This document shows, piece after piece, positions 1-11,191 of a DNA stretch of 50,300 bases; position 1 is the first letter of the stretch; every line of letters starts with the position of its first letter. The notes beneath the pieces were generated by a model, which did not search any database, was not told where the DNA came from, and worked only from the letters and a program-made list of their open reading frames with translations. Both the position numbers and the translations under genes were made by a program. The stretch is from Nemertoderma westbladi. Lineage: Eukaryota > Xenacoelomorpha > Nemertodermatida > Nemertodermatidae. The stretch spans positions 1 to 50,300 of the forward strand of contig JAUCBJ010007051.1 of assembly GCA_032718475.1 (NCBI GenBank). The letters are read 5' to 3'.

Positions 1-1876
1 AACACAGGTTACTGAAGGCCGGAATCTAACCAAAACAATAAACGAATTAGTATATGTACAGGTTATAAGACAGAAATAAGCGCTATAAAACACTCAATAA
101 AGATAAATTAAAAAAAAAATCTTCATATATAAAATTCCAATAAAAAGTCGACCGAAAAGTGAAATCCTGGTATTCTTCACATGGGCGATAGGTTTTGAAA
201 GAAAAATTTTTTGAGGAAAATCCCATCTTAGGTTTGGCCACTTTTAGTGATTATGACCCAACCTAACAACTACATACAATAGACGTTCAACGTTCGGAAT
301 GAATATTGTGGAATTAAAATTTAGTTTACACATTTATATCTACAGTTCAATAAAAAAATGCAATTTCTCAGATAATCAGCCAATTCTAAATGGTTTAGGG
401 TAGGCCGCCTATCCTTATACGGGAAATTGTTAAATGATGCTATACTGGAATACTGACGTTTTAAATTCTATAATAAAAAATGTTGATTACGGAAACTAGT
501 AATCCGAAAGCGATATTAATTTCTTCCAAACATTGCCTTCTATGTATTTTGTACCGTAGTACCGGTAATAAAATATAGGGGGGAAATGGACTGAATGCAG
601 AAGCCCATAGATAACTCCTATGCTATAGCTAGGTGGTTCTTAAGTTACTTGGCAGCACAGGAGACAGCTTGAGTCAAGTTGTCCAATAGAAAGAGAGATT
701 GCCTAACAGGTACAACATGCAAGATCAACCACCATCATTCTGTAGAAATAATTTGGATACAGAAAAGTAAGTATTCTCTTAGTAGTTTCATGGGTGAAAT
801 TTGCACTTCATTTCATTATGCACTTAATCAGGGTTGCTCTAGTTCAGTTTAAATTTTTCCTGGCATTTCCTTGACTTTTTGAAAAAATTCCCTGACTGCA
901 GGTACACAACATTTTTATAGAATATAGTGGCCGCTTCCGTTTTATTATATTCCAAACAAAGTTAAGTGATTAGAGTGCACCAAAATAGTTAGTGATGTGA
1001 GGAAATGGAATGGCGAGCGGAGAAAATTTTACACATTTCCTGTATACTGTATATCACATTCCCCGACTATTCCCCAATTTTTTACAAGAATCCCCTGACA
1101 TTTCATGAAAAAATGAAATTTCCTGACTATTCCATTTTCTTCTTACAAGGATCTTCATATTTTAAGTACCGGTAATTACTAATTAGTGATTTATAAATGT
1201 TGCCAGAAGTGTATTTTTGTTGGAAGCTAAAATGTTTAAAAAAAATTCGTTGATAGTGAATAACATAATACTTCATTTTGCTATTTTCTGATGCCTTTGT
1301 TTCAAGTTTTTAACATTATACTCCTTGGTCTTCTGGAAAGTAATACTGTAACTCATTGTTCTTCGGTAGTTCCCTTGACAACTTTCAATACAACACTTGA
1401 GTGGCATTATTTGTATTATTAAATTTTTTTAATTATTAAATAGTCTGATGCAGACCGGTAGGTCGAAAACGTTTACTATTGTATCTCTACCTAATATAAT
1501 ATAACCAGCTAAAGACCCTCAATACTTTATTTTTTCTATCATCTTTACACTATGCTGCCGCTGGTGAATGCCTACCACTTCATTCGTTCGTTTATTAAAT
1601 TTTTGCGTGCTGCAATATTTTATTAATGGACGCGAATACAGGCCCTACCTACCACCTAAACCTATAGTAAAAAATGGTGAATCGAGTGTTAGGGTATTAG
1701 GGGACGCAGCAAACATCGCCCGCGAACCGCGAAAAAGCTTCGCCCGCGAGCAATCTTCGCCCTCAAAATGAGTGTTAATAACCTCGTTTATTATTTTGGT
1801 TAGAAAAATTCGTCTCTGTAACCTATTGTGTCTGTGACTCTTCCAGCGGGCGAAGGTTGGACGCGGGCGAAGATTG
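1..1876. other. Non-coding AT-rich flank
   Basis: I see no convincing gene here. A degenerate cluster of CCTGACT/TTCC words at about 850-1130 looks like an old dispersed repeat. The word AACCAAAACAATAAAC near position 28 recurs at 3536 and 14419, so it belongs to a dispersed repeat. Around 1735-1765 and 1848-1878 there are inverted GCGGGCGAAG-type words just before the minisatellite. Small open frames here have no recognisable content. Confidence 0.5.
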
Positions 1877-2542
1877 CACCCAACCGGTATTAGTACACCC
1901 ACACTAACCTCATTAAGCACCCAACCAGTATTAGTACACACACACTAACCTCATTAAGCACCTAACCAGTATTAGTACACACACACTAACCTCATTAAGC
2001 ACCTAACCAGTATTAGTACACCCACACTAACCTCATTAAGCACCCAACCGGTATTAGTACACACACACTAAACTCATTAAGCACCTAACCAGTATTAGTA
2101 CACCCACACTAACCTCATTAAGCACCCAACCGGTATTAGTACACACACACTAAACTCATTAAGCACCTAACCAGTATTAGTACACACACACTAACCTCAT
2201 TAAGCACCTAACCAGTATTAGTACACCCACACTAACCTCATTAAGCACCCAACCTGTATTAGTACACACACACTAACCTCATTAAGCACCTAACCAGTAT
2301 TAGTACACACACACTAACCTCATTAAGCACCTAACCAGTATTAGTACACACACACTAACCTCATTAAGCACCTAACCAGTATTAGTACACCCACACTGAC
2401 CTCATTAAGCACCCAACCTGTATTAGTACACACACACTAACCTCATTAAGCACCCAACCTGTATTAGTACACACACACTAACCTCATTAAGCACCCAACC
2501 TGTATTAGTACATACACACTAACCTCATTAAGCACCCAACCT
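1877..2542. repeat. 41-bp minisatellite, block A (about 16 copies)
   Basis: Tandem units of 41 bp read TATTAGTACACACACACT followed by AACCTCATTAAGCACC and a variable AACCNG. Variants (CCAGT, CCGGT, CCTGT; CACCCACACT versus CACACACACT) alternate in blocks, as expected from unequal exchange. The array is cut by an inserted TIR element at 2543 and resumes at 3175. Units are contiguous with no unique spacers, so it is not a CRISPR array. On the minus strand each unit contains AGGTTAGT. Confidence 0.95.
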
Positions 2543-3169
2543 GTGGGGCGAGACACGTAGTCGGCGAGCCTTTGCATACGGTTCATATAGGGCAAATGGG
2601 GCATGTCCGTCTGTCTGTCCGTCTGTCTGTCTGTCCGTCCGTCTGTCTGTCTGGTAAATGTTTGAACGCGAATTTCTCGGCATCGCTCGTTCGGAATTGA
2701 ACCAAACTTAGTAGGTAAGTAGTAGAGAGAAAGTTTAGAAAGTTTGTAAAGTTTGGTGAAAAATCATGCAGTCTGACGTCAGCTACGACAGATTATGTGG
2801 TTTTTAGAAAATGTTAAATTTCTCGGGAAGGCCTCATTTTCCTGAGCTGAAATTTTGATGGCCTGTAGAGAATCATGAAGTCTATCTTTTACGAAATTGA
2901 AAAGTTAAGACATTTAATTGGGGATCCGCTAGAGACTCAGAAGTAATGACATAGGCCTACCGGTACGGTACTGCTGTACAGTGGTGCACTGGTAAGTACG
3001 AAATTGCAGAATAACAATTTGACACCACCTAGCGGATTAACATATGATTGTATATCGAATGAATACATTTATAGCATGGGATATGGGGTCCAAACTAGAC
3101 ATGCCCCATTTGCTCTATATGAACCGTATGCCAAGGCTTGCCGACTACGTGCTGCGCGAAGTCCCCACG
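2543..3169. mobile_element. Non-autonomous TIR element inserted in the minisatellite
   Basis: The element is about 627 bp and starts GTGGGGCGAG. Its right end reads, on the reverse strand, GTGGGGACTTCGCG. Imperfect terminal inverted repeats of about 70 bp share ACGTAGTCGGC, GCATACGGTTCATATAG and GCAAATGGGGCATGTC. The interior starts with a GTCTGTCTGTCC microsatellite and has no long coding frame. It lies inside the 41-bp array: AACCT (2538-2542) and AACGT (3170-3174) look like a 5-bp target duplication with one change, after which the interrupted repeat unit resumes in register. The superfamily is not recognised. Confidence 0.8.
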
Positions 3170-3174
3170 AACGT

Positions 3175-3295
3175 GTATTAGTACACACACACTAACCTCA
3201 TTAAGCACCCAACCTGTATTAGTACACACACACTAACCTCATTAAGCACCCAACCTGTATTAGTACACACACACTAACCTCATTAAGCACCCAAC
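3175..3295. repeat. 41-bp minisatellite, block B (about 3 copies)
   Basis: Continuation of block A after the inserted TIR element. The repeat phase is preserved across the insertion, showing that the array existed before the element arrived. Confidence 0.9.
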
Positions 3296-3409
3296 AAATA
3301 TTAGTACTGGTATTAGTACAGTACATATGTAGAACAATTCAACCAAGGGCATCAGAAAATACCAAAATGAAGCATTATGTTATTCACTATCAACACATTT
3401 TAGGAGATA

Positions 3410-3438
3410 GGGGGGGGGGGGGGGGGGGGGGGGGGGGG
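3410..3438. repeat. G29 homopolymer
   Basis: Uninterrupted run of 29 guanines. Exact length in an assembly is unreliable. Confidence 0.9.
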
Positions 3439-3654
3439 AAACTGGACGTAAATCCCATCTTGGCGAATTAATATACCGCCTCAATGTTAAATTCTCAATT
3501 TAGGGAAAGGAGCAGTTACAGTGGCATGTTATTTTAACCAAAACAATAAACTAAACACAACAGAACAGGTTACAGTTTTATTTTTGAGAGTAATCAGCTG
3601 CTATTTCCGTCGAATCTCCCCTGGAGAGGGATGAATTTTTAATTGCGTCGAAAG

Positions 3655-3682
3655 CCCCCCCCCCCCCCCACCCCCCCCCCCC
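3655..3682. repeat. C15-A-C12 tract
   Basis: Cytosine tract with a single A at 3670. It lies in opposite strand sense to the G29 run upstream, so the two could pair as an inverted repeat. Confidence 0.9.
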
Positions 3683-5314
3683 TCTATCTGCATTTTTGTG
3701 TTTTTTAAAACATTATTAGCTACCATCAAATACAAATACACTACTGCCACAATTTAAAAATCACTCATTGCTGAATGAGTCATTACCTGGATAAAGTTAT
3801 ATGCACAAAGAAAAAAAATTAAAAAAAGCATCAGAAAATACTTAAAAAGTTACCCGAAACCTACAAATTTCCAATTAAAATTCACAAAAAATGAGAAAAA
3901 ATCAGCCTAAAAACTACAGTGGAGGTACAGTAAGTACAATGGTCCTGAATAAAAACAAGTACTATAAGTACTTGGTATTTCATTTCCAGAACAGTTTAAC
4001 TTATAGTTACACTTTATACTTACAATTTAAACAGGGATGGGGATTAGAAATAGATAGTCAAAAGTTATATTCTTAAATTGTTACTTTTTCGCTCGAATAT
4101 ACCCCAAAATCGGAAGAGGAAAGAAGTACTTTTTTCCAGGCGAAAAAATTCATATTAAATATTTTGGGTGGAATTTCTTAAATTATATTATGTTGAAAGA
4201 GCATCGAAGTAAAAAAGGTTTGCAAGTAATTTGAGTAAAATCCATTCACCACACACTCAAAAGTTATTGCAACTTTAGTGTCTGCGCGGCGAACTCCAAA
4301 ACGGAACTCAAAATCTAAATATTGGTTTATGTAGTTAAGCGGCTCTATAGTTACGTAAGACACATTCTAGAACACTCAATTATTTAACATTGAGTAAGGC
4401 AGCATCATTAGTTGAAGAGTACATTAATTTGAATCGCAGTAACTATGGTAGCAATATAGTATAATACTACAGATCAATTTATTTTGTAACACTATTATAT
4501 ATCGCTCTAACTTATATTAATAAATAATTGAAAAATGTACCAATTTAAAAATAAATTACGTATTTACATTGAAAAAAAAACCGCAGAACAGTTTTTTTTT
4601 TCAATATTCTCTCGACTCTTTATTAACCTCACTAGCGTCCGGTACATAAATGCCTCGAGAATAGAGAAAAAAAGTTCTACTTTTTTCGCATGTAATAAAT
4701 ATAATATATATTCTTTCAAATTAGTTTGACTATTATTAATTAATTCTTTATAACCAAATCATAACTAACTAACTGTACAGTGTACGTACACACTGGGGCT
4801 ATTGTTACGATGTCATGGTAAATTAACATAGATATAAATAGCACAGGTAGAAGTAATAATATTTAATACGGTACCACAAGCGTAAATTAATGTTTCAAAA
4901 AGCCATTTCTCTATACTAGGCCATCAATATAAGCCTCAAAACATATTGGCATATGATTTAATAAAGGATGAAATAAAAATCTTGTGTTTGGAACAATATC
5001 TATATGGTATCCGCTCCCCTGCCTGCAGGCGGTATCATTTTAAGTTAACGGAAACATTCGACTATAATAACTAAGGCAAACAGTAGTGTGAGAACTACCT
5101 ACCTATAACACACACTTCAATATAAATGACGGATCATTGTACAGATATAACTGATATGGGAGTGGTTAACTGAGTATGTAACAAATTAATGGGATAATTA
5201 TAATGTGGGAGGGAACTGAACCGTAAACATAGTACAGCACTACAGCAGTACAACAACGTTAGAACAGGATTCGTGGAAACTAATTACAATATGTAATTAA
5301 AGTATAATTACAGG

Positions 5315-5746
5315 TAGGGCTCGACCGAAAATTCGGATTCGGATCCGGATTCGGCCGAATTTGGCATATTCGGCTCCGGTTCGGATCCGGCATAATAATT
5401 GCCGAATTTTTACCGAATATATTTGTTGTTTTCAATGCATTTCAATGCAAAATTTTTCTAACACAATTGCTAGAAATGAATATTTTTTAGTTAAATTACA
5501 CTACTGCCAGGTGCCAGGGCAGCAAGGTGATTGAATCTTAGCAGAGGCTGACCGTTTCCAGGCTTAGGATTATTATATTAAAAAAATGTGAGAGGTTTTT
5601 GGTATAGCAATTCGTTTTGTTTGATAAATTGAGGTCTAAAATACAAAAATCAACATCGGGTTCGGATTCAGCTCCGGATTCGTTAATTTTCGAAACATTC
5701 CCTTCGGATTCGGATCCGGCAAGATTTCACATTCGGCCGAGCCCTA
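5315..5746. mobile_element. hAT-like MITE, 432 bp, TSD ATTACAGG
   Basis: The left end is TAGGGCTCGACCGAA and the right end, reverse-complemented, is TAGGGCTCGGCCGAAT. Flanking 8-bp direct repeats ATTACAGG (5307-5314 and 5747-5754) match exactly. An 8-bp duplication with short YAGGG-type termini is the hAT signature. Sub-terminal regions are made of repeated CGGATTCGGATCCGG words, typical of transposase-binding repeats in hAT ends. No transposase is present, so the element is non-autonomous. Confidence 0.88.
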
Positions 5747-5754
5747 ATTACAGG

Positions 5755-7106
5755 GTAGCCTATAGGAAAACAAAAAGCTAAGTGGATGGCACAAATCCTA
5801 CCCCATTTTGCACGCGTTGTTTATTTTTGTAATCTCCGTGACTTGTATTGTTTTGCCATTGCTGTTACATGCTTACATGTATGGTACGAGTACGAAAATC
5901 ATGCAAGCCAATCTTGTCTTAAAAAGAAAAGTTAAAAAGTCTAACCAAAGCAAAGTTTGGGTCACGGCGTGAATGACATAAAAACATGACAATGATAATA
6001 AATAACATAAAAACATGACAACGATAATAACAAAAAAAACATGCAACATAACAAAAAGTAAGTAGAGTTATGGATAAATATGTGAAAAACGTACAGGAAG
6101 AAGCAACCAGAAGGTTCCCCTCTTTTGGCTGATACCTAAGGCATGGAGGGCGCCACACTAACTCCCATTATTGGATGTTTGCAACTGGATGTTGAAAGTG
6201 AGGAAAGCACAAATTTGGACAAAAAGTCAACTAAAGCCTCTCCCCGTGAAATGAGACCTCGGAACCGGTACCACCAAACTATCGTATAATCAACCTCCTT
6301 GTGGTTGCCGCAACATAAGACCTCATACGGATAAACTACTACGTAAGAGACACAATGGATTCCAACCTAATTAATAGATTAACAATAGCTGAGATACTAG
6401 CGCTGCGGAGATTGGTTGAGGATATAAAACAACAAACCTTCGACTGTAATTCAAACACTTGTGGAGTTCATGACGAAATTCGACTCTATCCATAGAGGTA
6501 AAATACTGGAAAGAGCTTATAGAATACATATTGGATTGTTATATTGTGTCACAGAAGCTAATGTACTCTGGCCAGATGATGAGACTGAGTGGAGTTCTTC
6601 CCAATATTTACCGATCGAATAGTGATTTTGTAGAAATGGAAAGCTGGCCATGCAAGGATTCCAAATATGTAAAAATATTTCAATTCTGTTGGGAAGTAGC
6701 TGAGATATGGGCATTCGAAAGTTGTACGTATTTGTTTCTGCTACAAGCCATTTATTCTATTAAATAAACACACAATTTGTGCACATTTTGTTTATCTCAT
6801 AAATATAAATGGCAGGGTTGGGCAGGGCATCAATGTAATGCCTATTATATATTTATATAATAATTATAGTATGTGGATAGTCATTCATAAACAAAATGTT
6901 CTAGAACATGGTGTATTTATGAAACATAATCAATAGCGTGCCACAGAGGAAACAAATACGTGCAGCATCCGAATGCCCATACCACACCAATTTCCCAATA
7001 AAATTCAAATATTTTTACATATTTGCACTTTCCCAGTTTGGCATATAGCCCAACTTGAAAGGGATACTGGACTTTAGAAACCAACTTTCGTCCACCACAA
7101 AAACAC
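5755..7106. other. Non-coding stretch with possible decayed ORFs
   Basis: No intact gene. The segment 6070-6612 has several short plus-strand frames with coding-like composition (listed separately). The rest is AT-rich, with a near-tandem ACATAAAAACATGACAA repeat at about 5975-6025. I see no RNA gene. Confidence 0.4.
6070..6612 (+). pseudogene. Possible decayed coding sequence, unknown family
   Basis: Four adjacent short frames in different phases have protein-like composition. They begin MDKYVKNVQEEATRR (6070), MEGATLTPIIGCLQLDV (6143-6289), MDSNLINRLTIAEILALRR (6357-6495) and RGKILERAYRIHIGLLY (6494-6612). They abut or nearly abut, as if one gene had been broken by frameshifts, or as if they were exons. 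I do not recognise a family. Chance is a real alternative, since no single frame exceeds 50 codons. Confidence 0.25.
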
Positions 7107-7109
7107 TAA

Positions 7110-7893
7110 GGGGCCGGGCCGTTCACAAATGATGTCACGCTATTTGCTTTTTTTGTTTTTTTTTTGTAGTTCTGGTACCGGTATATTTGGTAATATTTTA
7201 TTATAATATATATTTATATACAGTATTATTATAATAAATATTATTATAAAATAATATTTTTCTATTAGTTCTGGAGGATTTTAAAACATAAAATGAATAT
7301 TAAATTAACATGAGTTAAGCACAAATATACTATAAATTCGCTACTATAATGATGATTCATCAGCTGATTTTTTTAGTGTCGGCAAAAATCTGTTGGTAAA
7401 AAGCCACAGCTTCTCATTTGAAACGGGCTCGAAAGAATATAAGAGAAGAAAATAAATAATAATAATAATAATAGCAATAGGGTATACACTATACAGTTCA
7501 GTATACAGACACACCTCCACTCCGCTCCTCCCCTAGCAACCGATAAATAAACAAACATAATAATAAAAATAAACCAAGTCGAATAAATATATCGGTGCTC
7601 ATTTTGCACGATTCCTATGATTGCTCATTCCTATGATGTACCAGTAATATACCTGTAGTTGCCGGAAAATGAAATATTTATTCCTCTATGGCATTTTGCA
7701 CGTTCGAATAAATACTAGTATTTAAAAATATATTTTATTGTAATAAATTTCGTATTTGTAAAATGTATTTTATTTCTTCACCAAAGTGCTATTGTGACGT
7801 CACAAGTATAGCTAGTCCCCCCCCCCTCCCCATGTCACAAAATTGCAAACCCCCTCCCCTCCCCTCGACCGTGACATCATTGGTGCACGGCCC
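7110..7893. mobile_element. TIR element (MITE-like), possible TAA target duplication
   Basis: The left end contains GGGCCGTTCACAAATGATGT and the reverse complement of the right end GGGCCGTGCACCAATGATGT, so the ends are inverted repeats of about 25 bp. TAA lies directly outside both ends (7107-7109 and 7894-7896), which would fit a 3-bp TWA duplication of the PIF/Harbinger type. The left end has an extra GGGGCC outside the best-matching repeat. The interior is AT-rich, with an AAT microsatellite near 7455 and C-runs near 7818-7865. No transposase is present. Confidence 0.65.
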
Positions 7894-7896
7894 TAA

Positions 7897-8297
7897 GGTA
7901 ATAATAATAATACAATTATTTATAAGCGCCCTTATCTGCTAAGGTTCATTTCATTTTTTTACAGAATAAATTATTTTAGTTATTTGATGGCCCTATCGAA
8001 TAAACATGTTTTAAATTATCGTTTGAATGAGTCCAAATTTGAGCCTGTGCTTAAACTAAGTGGGGGCCGTTAAATACGACAGGGACAGCGTACGGTGTGT
8101 AAATGCCCCAAATAACAAATTATGCTTTCAAAAAATTATGTATTTATACATATTCTAGAAACAAAATTATATTATTCTATACCGCAACAGTCAACATAGA
8201 AGCGCAATTTTTACGCAAAATTCAACATTAGTTGAGGAGGAAGTGTATAGTCAAATACGGTAGAGTAAATGCAATCGAAAAACTACCAGATTACTGC
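7897..8297. other. Non-coding, nothing recognised
   Basis: AT-rich sequence between a TIR element and a LINE relic. I see no gene or repeat that I can support. Confidence 0.5.
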
Positions 8298-8800
8298 ATG
8301 ATGTTTCCACAACATTTATGTCTACTGCTGATGGTAACACAGATCCATTTTAACTCCAAAGCGGACACTTTCAGGGTGACAGACTTCCTAACACCCCTAC
8401 TGGATCAAGAAGTAGAGTAAATACAGCGAAGACAAGTACTTTACTGATCTAGATTTTGCTGATGACTTAGGAGTACCTTCAGAATCTCTAGAGCGAGCCC
8501 AAAGGCTCCTCTACTCATTAGAGCAGGTTGCTTCTAGTGTTGGTCTTTTTGTAAACTCCAAGAAGACAGCAATTTTGACAGTTAACTTCGACAACCCTCA
8601 GTAAATGTCTGATCATATGAGCATATAATCTTCTGCTTTAGTGGCCCGACGGAGAGAATATGCACGGTGTCAGGGCAACCAATGACATTCTTGAGACGCC
8701 TCTTAAAGGGCCCCCTGGCCTCGAAAAGGCGGATGATCTAGCAAATATCATTGGTGATAGGGAGTTGTGGCGACGGTATTTTGCCAAGAAGTCGGCATAG
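8298..8800 (+). pseudogene. Decayed LINE reverse-transcriptase relic
   Basis: Two blocks match the better-preserved LINE copies at 16.5-17.8 and 19.0-20.2 kb. The first (8298-8350) corresponds to the STTFVSTVDGDTEPF region. The second (8430-8620) reads YFTDLDFADDLGVPSESLE, so the F-A-D-D catalytic motif is still legible. The relic then jumps to the 3' end of the family (about 8680-8800, DDLANIIGDRELW). Stops and deletions show it is dead. It is more diverged than the other copies and so presumably older. Confidence 0.8.
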
Positions 8801-10189
8801 CATTCATAAAATGTTTATATATATTATATATAGGGCAGCATATATAGATGATGCAGCTGCACTGCAATGACATGCCGATAATAGTACGGTAATTAATAGT
8901 ACGGTAGCCTTTCCCTTCTAAGGTCTCCATCTGACTTCCGGATGAATCGATAATCCCAAGTAGCAGTAGTCGTCCCAATAATCAAGCAGACTATTCTTAG
9001 AGCTTATGCTCATATAATCAAACATTTCCTAAGAGTAAACTGTCAAAATTTTGGTCTTTATGGAGTTGAAAAAAGATGAAGCCTAGACGACTAGAAGAAG
9101 CCTGTCCCAATGAGCTGGTGATGCTGCTCCCCACCACCTCCCCTCCTCCCCTAATTTTTTTTTCAAATTTCAATAAAATGAAACAAAATTTGGTATGGTA
9201 TAATGATAGATCGACACCTTGTCTTACTGCTAGACTGTATGTATTTTTCAATTTCTCAGTTATTTCCATACAAAAAGCCCTTAAAAATTCCTATTTAGCA
9301 ATGTTTAACCACCTCCGAAGACTTTATTTTAGGTCTTTGGAATGTAATATTTAGATATCATTCGAAGCGCCTTCGTCTGTAGGGTCCGAATCTGAAAACC
9401 GTTTTAAAATTCACCAATATTTTCCTGAGATAAGATCAACATTCTAGAGTATTACTTATTATTTAGTTAAGCGTTTAAAACTCCGTTCTAAATGCCGCGC
9501 GTAAAAATCATATTTTAAAATAGAGTCAAAAAAACATTAGAGTGATGTAGACTTACGTCATTACATTCCACAAAATTTTAAAACTGACATCTGAAATGAA
9601 ATCATAGACCCCTAAAACCCCCACAGATATCATTTTAGCTCGGTGAGTGTGCTTACTTCATGTCAGACACTATTAACCAACGAGACCCCATACAGGTAGT
9701 TTCGCGCGGAAAGGTTTGGACTTTGAAGGCGATTATCTCAGAATGACATTTTTTCGCACAAAAAATACTACTACTACGCCATTTCTTAACCGCTTTTTGC
9801 AATTTTTGCTTTATATGAAAGCGAAAGGTAATTTCATAAGCTTCAATAAATTTCACGCACTTTTCTTATTTAATAAAATTTCCTCGTTTTTTTGAATGAA
9901 AAATTACAAAAGAAATGGGTTTTTTCAGTTTTTAAAAAACTTCAATTTTTTTTACAAAATTGCCATTTATCAGTTAAATAGAAAACAAAAAACAAAAAGT
10001 GAGTTAAAAAAATGATGAAAATGAACATGTGAAAAGTGTGGTATCGGAAAATAAAAATGGAAAATAACGGAGGAGTAGGCCTATTCATTTTAGTGAGATT
10101 TTTAAAATCTGACGCAGGCCGCTTGAAGGTGCTAAAAACAATTTCAAATTTTTATGTACTTTTGATCATCTCTTTTCGTTTTCTACCAG
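8801..10189. other. Non-coding, nothing recognised
   Basis: I see no supportable gene. Several frames of 60-90 codons around 9018-9354 and 9653-9856 have AT-driven composition and no motif. Confidence 0.45.
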
Positions 10190-10830
10190 ATTGGAAGGAG
10201 GTTGGATTGCATATAAATCCTACCAAGACCGAATTCATGAATTTTAATGTTAATGGAAACTTGACAACCATTGATAATAATCAACTAAGGAAGGTTGACG
10301 ACTTCCAGTACCTTGGATCATGGATAGAGAGTAGCAATAAGGACATAGAAGTTAGGAAAGCAAAGGCATGGGTAGCTCTATCAAAATTAGATACCATCTG
10401 GAAATCACATCTCACAATGCACCTGAAGAATAAGTTCTTTCGAGCCACAGTGGAAAGTGTACTTTTATATGGGGGTGAGACCTGGACATTGACGAAATCA
10501 CTTGAACACCGAATTAATGGTTGCTACACAAGACTACTAAGGAGACTCAGCTGGTGACAACACATGACAAACGCCGAGCTTTATGGTACTATACCACCTG
10601 TATCAACCACCCTCCATGAACGCAGATTAAGATTCAGTTGGCACTGCTAGAGAAATAAACATAAGGTCATACCAGATCCACTTTTCTGGCAACGAACACA
10701 AGGAAAGCGTACCCACTACCCGTGGACGACCGGCTATGATATTGAACTTGAGGGAAACAAAATTTCTACAACTACGGACATTCGGGAAGCCTGGAAGTAT
10801 CTCATTTCCACTATCAGAGTTCTCTCGACC
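10190..10830 (+). pseudogene. LINE reverse transcriptase, C-terminal fragment
   Basis: An open frame to 10557 includes VGLHINPTKTEFMNF, DDFQYLGSWIESSNKD and VESVLLYGGETWTL, the post-catalytic part of a LINE reverse transcriptase. These align in order with the LINE copies at 16.5 and 19.0 kb (SLFINSRKTKIL, FCYLGSWIRKSGED, VPVLLYGSLCWAL), but the sequence is distinct enough to be another subfamily. After the stop at 10557 the family's C-terminus can still be read to about 10830 with interruptions. The open frame starts upstream at 10036, but the first 50 or so codons are not LINE. This is a 5'-truncated dead copy. Confidence 0.82.
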
Positions 10831-11052
10831 TAGTATATAGTAGTACAGTACGGTTGGTAATACTATAACATAATATTACTAATCAATACTAGAAATATTG
10901 AATTCCATAAGTAAAGATGTACGTACAACTAGAAATAATATGTTGGTAAGTTAGGGATACTCCCAAATAAAAATATGTTAATAACAATGATGGCACTTAT
11001 CCTGGGTTTATCCATCCTCAAATGTTTTGTATAAATGCTCAAATAAACTCAC

Positions 11053-11191
11053 CTAAAAGTAGAAGACGATGTGTAGCCTTATAAGCTAATTTATCTTTCT
11101 GTAATTGCTTCTCAATTTTCTTGCTATTATCCCTTTTCTGTTGCTCTTCTAGCTTGGCCTCTCCACTAAGCGACGTTCCAAAGCAACCCAT
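11053..11191 (-). CDS. GNAS: Gs-alpha (stimulatory G protein alpha subunit), first coding exon
   Basis: On the minus strand the ATG at 11191 opens [14 protein letters not shown], and the exon ends with [11 protein letters not shown] and ATHRLLLLG. This is the N-terminus of Gs-alpha: the palmitoylated Gly2-Cys3, then the alpha-N helix, then the first beta strand before the GAGESGKS P-loop. The coding part is 139 nt (46 codons plus one base). It ends at a good 5' splice site, G|GTGAGT, in phase 1 exactly before the P-loop. The protein couples GPCRs to adenylyl cyclase at the plasma membrane. The conserved block is unambiguous; the segment after residue 5 ([13 protein letters not shown]) differs from the vertebrate sequence. 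No later Gs-alpha exon is visible to the left in this window, so intron 1 exceeds 11 kb. Confidence 0.9.

Larger units (their letters stand above)
3296..5306. other. Non-coding stretch with G29 and C15-A-C12 tracts
   Basis: I see no supportable gene. The stretch contains a run of 29 G (3410-3438) and, about 220 bp on, 15 C, one A and 12 C (3655-3682). The remainder is AT-rich with scattered short open frames of low complexity. Confidence 0.5.

Noticed and set aside
1877-3295. CRISPR-like array of 41-bp units
   Set aside because: No spacers; variants are shared between units as in a minisatellite, and the genome is animal.
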